This document shows, piece after piece, positions 31,172-32,699 of a stretch of DNA of 32,699 bases (positions are counted from its first letter, which is position 1; every line of letters starts with the position of its first letter). Source of the stretch: Pseudoalteromonas arabiensis (GTDB lineage: Bacteria; Pseudomonadota; Gammaproteobacteria; Enterobacterales; Alteromonadaceae). Below the pieces are notes generated by a model, which saw nothing but the letters and a program-made list of their open reading frames with translations, was not told the DNA's origin and searched no databases. The stretch spans positions 534,424 to 567,122 of the forward strand of contig NZ_LRUF01000026.1 in assembly GCF_001550155.1 (NCBI RefSeq), written 5' to 3'. The position numbers and the translations under genes were made by a program.

Positions 31172-32545
31172 ATGAAAAAACAATTTCTAGCGGGATTGCT
31201 ATGTGTACTGCCCCTAATGGGCATAAGCGCGGAACAAGATAAAATTACGCCACTTGAACGAGATGGGATTCAAAATGAGATCCCCCTGCTAGAAAATCGT
31301 TTTCGCATTGATCATAAAGTCGAAAAGATTACTTTACTCTTCTTTCGTAAAAGAGGAACCCCTGCAGTTGTCTTAGTTAGGCCTGATGGTAGTAAGTACC
31401 ACGTTAACGAATCATTGAACAATGATGATTTGGAGTGGCATGATGAGATGACCTATGACCTAATCACCATTTCAAAACCAATGCCAGGACCTTGGCAGGT
31501 TGTTGGTAGTATTTTACCTGATAGTCGTATTATTGTGTTGGGGGAAATTGAATTAAGCGTTGATCCTCTTCCTCCGATGCTGTTTCGTGGTGAAACAATA
31601 AAACTGACAGGACGTGTACTCAATGATGGCGAGCCAATAGAAGTCGGGCAATTCAGGGATGTTATTAGCCTGCACGTCGATTTTGTAAGTACAAATAATA
31701 GTGACTATGCAAACTTTGGAGCGGGGACGCAAAGTATAACCGACTTTAAAGATGATGGACGCGGCTTTGATGAGCGGCCTCTTGATGGCGTCTTTACGGG
31801 TGAATTTCAGTTATCTTTCCCGGCTGGAGAATGGCAACCAGAACTATATATAGAAACACCTATTTTTAAACGTACCGTAGTACAGAAACCTATTGTTATT
31901 CATGAACCGCCATTTAGCTACGACATTGCGCTTGCTGAGCAAGAAACGGATGACCATTTGCTCACTATAACCCTCAATCCTGAGCTAATTAAACCTGAAA
32001 CGGTATTGCTTCAAGGAAAAATCTATTACCCAAATAATGAAGAGCAGATGTTCTCAATGGACGCAAAGCCGTCTCAAACTCGACAGCTCACGATTAAAAA
32101 TTATGACTGGGGGCGATACAGTGTTGAGCTATCAGTATTTGGTAGCAATATAAATGATCGAGAATTTATGGCTACATTGCCCACCTATAAATTTGAGATT
32201 GATAGGCCAATTGAAGTTGTACCAGAAATTGTTCGCCCTGAAATTGATTTAGAAGCACAAGCAGAGCAACAACGAATCCTCGAAGAAGAACAAAGAGCAT
32301 CAACGATGTTGATGCTAACGTTAATTGTTGTTGGAAATTTAACCGTCTTGTTGTTAGGCTGGCTAGCAATTCGAGTTTTTGTACAAAAGAAACCGCTTAA
32401 ATTTAAATTTTCTTTACCATTTTTAAAGAAAAAAAACCAAACGAGTAATGACGAACAGGCAGCCGGTGAAAAAGAAGTTGGCAAAAATGGCTCAAAAAAT
32501 GATAAATCAGGTGAAATTTTAAACCTTTCGATGTCAGATGACTAA
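31172..32545 (+). CDS. Membrane-anchored envelope protein resembling the TIGR03503 family
   Basis: Function unknown. The 457-residue protein has a cleavable signal (about residues 1-20, ending GISA), a long periplasmic part rich in beta strands (PAVVLVRPDGSKYHV, SKPMPGPWQVVG, DPLPPMLFRGETIKLTG, DDGRGFDERPLDGVFTGEF), a helical stretch EAQAEQQRILEEEQRA, one transmembrane segment near residues 377-401, and a short basic cytosolic tail with KKKNQ and KNDKSGEIL. The beta part looks like several Ig-like folds. This layout fits TIGR03503, a conserved hypothetical of Alteromonadales and Vibrionales, from memory. Its position after dnaQ and before tRNA-Asp suggests co-transcription with dnaQ. No catalytic motif is seen. 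Confidence 0.72.
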   Translation: MKKQFLAGLLCVLPLMGISAEQDKITPLERDGIQNEIPLLENRFRIDHKVEKITLLFFRKRGTPAVVLVRPDGSKYHVNESLNNDDLEWHDEMTYDLITISKPMPGPWQVVGSILPDSRIIVLGEIELSVDPLPPMLFRGETIKLTGRVLNDGEPIEVGQFRDVISLHVDFVSTNNSDYANFGAGTQSITDFKDDGRGFDERPLDGVFTGEFQLSFPAGEWQPELYIETPIFKRTVVQKPIVIHEPPFSYDIALAEQETDDHLLTITLNPELIKPETVLLQGKIYYPNNEEQMFSMDAKPSQTRQLTIKNYDWGRYSVELSVFGSNINDREFMATLPTYKFEIDRPIEVVPEIVRPEIDLEAQAEQQRILEEEQRASTMLMLTLIVVGNLTVLLLGWLAIRVFVQKKPLKFKFSLPFLKKKNQTSNDEQAAGEKEVGKNGSKNDKSGEILNLSMSDD

Positions 32546-32572
32546 AAAACCTGTAAAAAAACAAAAAAGCCC

Positions 32573-32601
32573 TTGACGAACCAGAGGGTGATTCGTATTA
32601 T
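32573..32601 (+). promoter_or_regulatory. Strong promoter for tRNA-Asp
   Basis: TTGACG (32573-32578) and TATTAT (32596-32601) are separated by 17 bases, close to sigma-70 consensus. The following bases, TCACGCCGC, are GC-rich as in stringently controlled stable-RNA promoters, and an A-rich tract lies upstream (32546-32569). It has the same -35 hexamer and spacing as the tRNA promoter at 750-778. The mature tRNA begins about 37 bases after the expected start. Confidence 0.85.
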
Positions 32602-32643
32602 TCACGCCGCTGTCAGGGGAGACTCTCTCAGCAACGAAAATGT

Positions 32644-32699
32644 GGAGTGGTAGTTCAGTTGGTTAGAATACCGGCCTGTCACGCCGGGGGTCGCGGGTT
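32644..32699 (+). tRNA. tRNA-Asp (anticodon GTC), 3' end beyond the window
   Basis: GGAGTGGTAGTTCAGTTGG starts the gene; the anticodon stem CCGGC/GCCGG closes loop CTGTCAC, giving anticodon GTC. The sequence runs to GTCGCGGGTT in the T arm, where the window ends. It closely matches E. coli tRNA-Asp, and E. coli aspV also lies just after dnaQ. About 20 bases are missing. Confidence 0.93.

Overview
The window reads as a chromosomal housekeeping segment of a marine gammaproteobacterium of the Alteromonadales, most likely Pseudoalteromonas or a close relative. The proteins are close to Escherichia/Vibrio/Shewanella orthologues, base composition is moderately AT-rich, and several E. coli gene-order blocks are kept (metT-leuW-glnU-like tRNA cluster; pth-ychF; prs-ispE-lolB divergent from hemA-prfA-prmC-sirB2-sirB1-kdsA; gcvA-ygdD-rlmM; speA-speB; gloB-yafS-rnhA/dnaQ-tRNA-Asp). 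No insertion sequence, prophage, CRISPR array, toxin-antitoxin or defence cassette was seen. The genus is inference from gene content and memory of families, not from a search.

Layout. 1-780: a minus-strand tRNA operon made of a tandemly repeated cassette (tRNA-Met, a truncated tRNA-Leu fragment, tRNA-Leu, tRNA-Gln) with a strong promoter at its right end. 781-1105: AT-rich gap. 1106-6145 (minus): ychF, pth, rplY, then prs, ispE, lolB, serving translation quality, peptidyl-tRNA rescue, 5S rRNA binding, PRPP synthesis, isoprenoid synthesis and lipoprotein sorting. 6208-14478 (plus): hemA, prfA, prmC, a REC-DUF3369-HD-GYP response regulator, sirB2, sirB1, a DUF819 membrane protein and kdsA. PrmC methylates the GGQ loop of its operon partner PrfA. 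14577-17579 (plus): gcvA-like LysR regulator, alpha/beta hydrolase, ygdD, rlmM.

17594-21129 (plus): the most accessory-looking part, a 1012-residue lipoprotein metzincin protease with Ig-like and lamin-tail-like regions, coupled by a 4-base overlap to a small unknown lipoprotein. 21160-21888 (minus): cysZ. 22126-22587: GNAT acetyltransferase with a structured promoter. 22780-25620: speA-speB, converting arginine to putrescine through agmatine. 25676-28179 (minus): mltD and gloB. 28233-30383: yafS methyltransferase, convergent with a persulfide-dioxygenase-like MBL protein, then rnhA. 30452-32545 (plus): dnaQ, diverging from rnhA, and a membrane-anchored TIGR03503-like protein. 32644-end: start of tRNA-Asp behind a strong promoter.

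I found no clear new multi-gene system. The best leads are regulatory or small-scale: the repeated tRNA-Leu fragments, a hairpin that would bury the pth start site, a 35-bp inverted repeat in front of the persulfide-dioxygenase-like gene, paired inverted repeats around the GNAT promoter, a possible arginine-rich leader peptide before speA, and the coupled protease/lipoprotein pair.
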